Assembly: GCA_023228025.1 (NCBI GenBank)
Contig: JALOCD010000150.1
Coordinates: forward strand, 1-7,676
Length of the DNA: 7,676 bases
Source: Prolixibacteraceae bacterium
GTDB lineage: Bacteria > Bacteroidota > Bacteroidia > Bacteroidales > Prolixibacteraceae
Direction: 5' to 3'
The notes beneath the pieces are model-generated. The model made no database searches, was not told the DNA's origin, and was given only the letters and a program-made list of their open reading frames with translations. The position numbers and the translations under genes are program-made. Position 1 is the stretch's first letter; each line of letters begins with the position of its first letter. Positions 5,828-7,676 of the stretch are shown here, one piece after another.

Positions 5828-5849
5828 CACCCCAGTTTCGTCAACATCG
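5828..5849. repeat. 22-base promoter-linked element, copy 2
   Basis: Matches 3321-3342 at 20 of 22 positions. On the minus strand it carries TTGACG (5844-5839) pointing to the RiPP operon; the best -10 at usual spacing is a poor TAGACA (5822-5817, spacer 16). On the plus strand the same bases give TCGTCA, the likely -35 of the response regulator, so two back-to-back promoters share it. Confidence 0.55.
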
Positions 5850-5865
5850 CTGCTTCTGTTATGAT
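5838..5865 (+). promoter_or_regulatory. Promoter of the response regulator gene, leaderless
   Basis: TCGTCA (5838-5843), 16-base spacer, TATGAT (5860-5865) with TGT just before it as an extended -10. Only seven bases separate the -10 from the ATG at 5873, so the mRNA should start at or within one or two bases of the start codon. No Shine-Dalgarno sequence is present. Confidence 0.6.
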
Positions 5866-5872
5866 GTAGCAA

Positions 5873-6250
5873 ATGGCGAACCTACCAAAAATTACAATTG
5901 TTGAGGATGATGCGCCGATAAGGGAGATGTATAAGCTTAAATTGGTGGCACTGGGCTACGATGTGTCGACCGCTAACGACGGTGCCAGTGCTTTGCATGT
6001 TATAGAACACGCCAAGCCAGATCTTATTTTATTAGACATTAAGCTACCTCACCTGCCTGGCAACGAGGTGCTAAAACGGGTGCGAGATACTGATTGGGGC
6101 CAAAGCATAAAATGCATTGTTTTGACCAATATCAGCAAAGACGAAGCCCCCAACGATTTTAGATTTTTAGGGGTAGAGCGTTACGTGGTAAAAGTCCACT
6201 ACACCCCTACCCAAGTGATGGAAATCATCCAAGAAGTTCTACAAACCTGA
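5873..6250 (+). CDS. Stand-alone response regulator receiver (CheY-like)
   Basis: The 125-residue protein is a single receiver domain: acidic pocket Glu11, Asp12, Asp13; phosphoacceptor Asp55 in LILLDIKLP; Thr85 in IVLTN; and Lys107 in YVVKVHYTP. The usual Lys-Pro pair after Lys107 is replaced by Lys-Val, with a Pro five residues further on. There is no output domain, so it would act by protein contact or as a phosphorelay member. It is transcribed away from the RiPP operon from a promoter that overlaps the shared 22-base element, and ends 20 bases before the DUF2268-like gene. No kinase is adjacent; the membrane sensor at the left edge is the only candidate partner in view. Confidence 0.92.
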   Translation: MANLPKITIVEDDAPIREMYKLKLVALGYDVSTANDGASALHVIEHAKPDLILLDIKLPHLPGNEVLKRVRDTDWGQSIKCIVLTNISKDEAPNDFRFLGVERYVVKVHYTPTQVMEIIQEVLQT

Positions 6251-6255
6251 ATCTG

Positions 6256-6270
6256 TGCTATAACTAGCCT
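6256..6270 (+). promoter_or_regulatory. Extended -10 promoter, leaderless, copy 2
   Basis: TGC-TATAAC, six bases (TAGCCT), then ATG at 6271. It sits in the 20-base gap after the response regulator stop. No ribosome binding site is visible. It should drive the DUF2268-like gene and the paralog coupled to it. Confidence 0.7.
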
Positions 6271-6882
6271 ATGAGTTTTGAATATCTGATTGCGAACGCC
6301 AATGGGTCGTTAGATACAAATCTGACAACTATAAAAAGTGCTTTTGAAAAAGCTAAACGGATTACTGTAAAAGAGCTAGGGGCTAAAGATATAGATGTGG
6401 TTTTTCATCGTGCCCACGAAAAGTTTGATGCTGGGTTAAAGGGTGTTGTCGGGCATACCCCTAATGCAAATCTAGTTAATATATTTATAGATGGCAAAAC
6501 TAAAGTTAAACAAGATAACTTAGTTGGGTGCTTACTCCACGAAATCCACCATGCAACGCGGATGAGAAATAATGTTTTTGGCAAAACCTTAAAAGAAATC
6601 CTAATCTCTGAAGGTTTAGCCACGCTATTTGAGACTCAGCGAGCTGGTGATTTACCAGATTATGCCAAAGTAAAATACAGCAAAAAATGTGCAGAGCTTG
6701 CAAGAGCAGAATTTGACAACCCTGAGTTTTCGTATGCCGATTGGTTCACCGGCGGTAATAAGCAAAAAGGTATCCCCAGATGGTTCGGCTATACTTATGC
6801 CTATGATCTGATGAAAAATTATTGCAAAAAAAGCGGTATGACCCCCGCACAGTTGGTGGACAAAAGGTTAAACAATTTATGA
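6271..6882 (+). CDS. DUF2268-like putative zinc-dependent protease
   Basis: The 203-residue cytoplasmic protein has HEIHH at 90-94, 19 residues, then Glu114 in SEGLATLFE, and later WFGYTYAYDLMKNY (171-184) followed by a C-terminal helix. HExxH, the EGLA motif and the GY-x-x-x-Y segment in this order match DUF2268 predicted Zn-dependent proteases. Predicted ligands are His90, His94 and Glu114, with Glu91 as base. It has no signal peptide. Its start lies six bases after a TATAAC -10 box, and its stop overlaps the next gene in ATGA (6879-6882). It is similar in architecture to its HExxH neighbours but differs in sequence outside the motif. The substrate is unknown; family assignment is from memory of motifs. 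Confidence 0.78.
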   Translation: MSFEYLIANANGSLDTNLTTIKSAFEKAKRITVKELGAKDIDVVFHRAHEKFDAGLKGVVGHTPNANLVNIFIDGKTKVKQDNLVGCLLHEIHHATRMRNNVFGKTLKEILISEGLATLFETQRAGDLPDYAKVKYSKKCAELARAEFDNPEFSYADWFTGGNKQKGIPRWFGYTYAYDLMKNYCKKSGMTPAQLVDKRLNNL

Positions 6883-7469
6883 AATTAGAGTTTGAATATA
6901 CAGTTAAATTTGAGACCCAAAGAGTCAAAGGCACCATAGAACAAGGTGATTGGTTTAAGCAGTTTAACTACCGGCTGTTCTTCCCTGATGGTTTTAATTT
7001 AGATAGCAATGATTTATCTAATCTAAAAAAGCAAATAACCAAAGAGTTTGACGTTGAAAAGATCAATAAAATATTTAAAGACATTAACGAGAGCTGGCTT
7101 GAGTTTGGTAAACCCATCAAATCTCTGATAGAGTCTGTGCCGTATGAGGCGCCAGATTCGCTAAAAATCTTATTTACTAAGTACGGAGTTGGCGGTTCAT
7201 ACTGGCCACCAGACAGAGTTATCGTCAATGTGAGCTACGATTGGCTGGATTATTTTGAGACCGTGATGCATGAACTTGTCCACATTTTGATTGAAAAACC
7301 AGTTATTCAAAAATATAAGATTAAACATGAGTCAAAAGAGGCTTTAGTGGATTATATTTTCACGCACAATAAATATTTAAAACTAATGTTCCCTAATTAT
7401 CCGGTGCAAAAAATGTTTATTAATGAGTTACCAGACAAAAAGCTAATGGATAGACTTACTTGGATATAG
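6879..7469 (+). CDS. Putative HExxH zinc metallopeptidase-like protein, paralog 2
   Basis: The 196-residue protein is a clear paralog of the one at 3407: it begins MKLEFEYTV, has YRLFFPDGFNL (31-41), LKKQI (49-53), PYE (88-90), TKYGVG (100-105), HELVH at 131-135, IEKPVIQKYK after it, and Glu154 in KEALVDY, again 18 residues after the second His. The open frame runs up to 6822, but the start is set at 6879 because this gives the same N-terminus as both paralogs and an ATGA overlap with the preceding stop, which implies coupled translation. It therefore does not need its own promoter, unlike paralogs 1 and 3. No known family name can be given; peptidase function is inferred. Confidence 0.77.
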   Translation: MKLEFEYTVKFETQRVKGTIEQGDWFKQFNYRLFFPDGFNLDSNDLSNLKKQITKEFDVEKINKIFKDINESWLEFGKPIKSLIESVPYEAPDSLKILFTKYGVGGSYWPPDRVIVNVSYDWLDYFETVMHELVHILIEKPVIQKYKIKHESKEALVDYIFTHNKYLKLMFPNYPVQKMFINELPDKKLMDRLTWI

Positions 7470-7477
7470 ATTATCTA

Positions 7478-7492
7478 TGTTATAACTAGCTT
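7478..7492 (+). promoter_or_regulatory. Extended -10 promoter, leaderless, copy 3
   Basis: TGT-TATAAC, six bases (TAGCTT), then ATG at 7493, in the 23-base gap after paralog 2. Same layout as at 3392 and 6256; no ribosome binding site. Confidence 0.68.
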
Positions 7493-7676
7493 ATGAAGCT
7501 AATATTTGAATATTCGGTTGAGTCAGAAATAAATAGGGTAAAGTCCACCATAAATAAAAAGGACTTTTTTAAGAAAATTGAGTACAGGCTCGGGTTCCCT
7601 GAGGGCTTTAGCTTGGATAGTACAGATTTTTCGGATCTAGAAAAGCAAATAAAAAAAGAGTTGGCACCAGATAAAG
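7493..7676 (+). CDS. Paralog 3 of the HExxH metallopeptidase-like family, N-terminal fragment
   Basis: Sixty-one codons are open to the window edge. The product begins MKLIFEYSVESEI and continues with YRLGFPEGFSLDS (31-43) and a LEKQIKKEL segment, aligning without gaps to the N-termini of the proteins at 3407 and 6879. The zinc motif would lie about 70 residues beyond the edge, so membership is inferred from the N-terminal domain. It follows its own leaderless promoter and continues the tandem array to the right. Confidence 0.72.
   Translation, partial: MKLIFEYSVESEINRVKSTINKKDFFKKIEYRLGFPEGFSLDSTDFSDLEKQIKKELAPDK

Noticed and set aside
6822..6878. Longer start of metallopeptidase paralog 2
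   Set aside because: The extra 19 residues lie inside the DUF2268-like gene and are missing from both paralogs; the ATGA overlap start at 6879 gives the shared MKLxFEY N-terminus.
1..7676. CRISPR array, tRNA, rRNA, insertion sequence
   Set aside because: No regularly spaced repeats, no cloverleaf or rRNA-like stretch, and no transposase or terminal repeats were seen in the window.

Overview
The window looks like a piece of a Patescibacteria (CPR) genome, most plausibly Saccharibacteria-like. The basis is indirect: several short cytoplasmic proteins are written almost without leader sequence behind extended -10 promoters, a 7TM/GAF sensor kinase has the style familiar from that group, and TGA behaves as a normal stop, which argues against the recoded SR1/Gracilibacteria lineages. 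No rRNA or other marker is present, so this placement is inference.

The left part (1-3204, minus strand) is a probable three-gene operon: a LuxI/FeeM-like GNAT acyltransferase, an E1/ThiF-like adenylyltransferase whose start overlaps the acyltransferase end by 14 bases, and, 45 bases further on, a nine-helix membrane sensor kinase with a GAF domain that runs off the left edge. Together they resemble a small-molecule signal module: one enzyme to make an acylated signal, one to activate a carboxylate, one membrane receptor. The middle (4052-5667, minus strand) is a compact RiPP locus: a PqqD-like/radical SAM/SPASM maturase, then a 45-residue peptide with six cysteines, then an elaborate terminator. 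This block is visibly richer in G+C than the gene left of it and uses strong Shine-Dalgarno sites, whereas its plus-strand neighbours look leaderless.

On the plus strand are a paralogous family of roughly 200-residue putative zinc metallopeptidases (HExxH-18-E) at 3407-4006, 6879-7469 and 7493 to the right edge, a related DUF2268-like HExxH protein (6271-6882) coupled to one of them by an ATGA overlap, and a stand-alone CheY-like response regulator (5873-6250). Three of these genes start exactly six bases after an almost identical promoter, TGYTATAACTAGC, which predicts leaderless mRNAs.

The two divergent intergenic regions (3205-3406 and 5668-5872) carry the same 22-base element (20 of 22 identical) containing a TTGACA/G -35 box that faces the acyltransferase operon in one case and the RiPP operon in the other. 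This suggests that the acyltransferase-ThiF-kinase operon and the RiPP operon are expressed under one promoter type and may form one functional system, perhaps with the response regulator as the output. Both leaders also carry inverted repeats that could be attenuator or operator sites.
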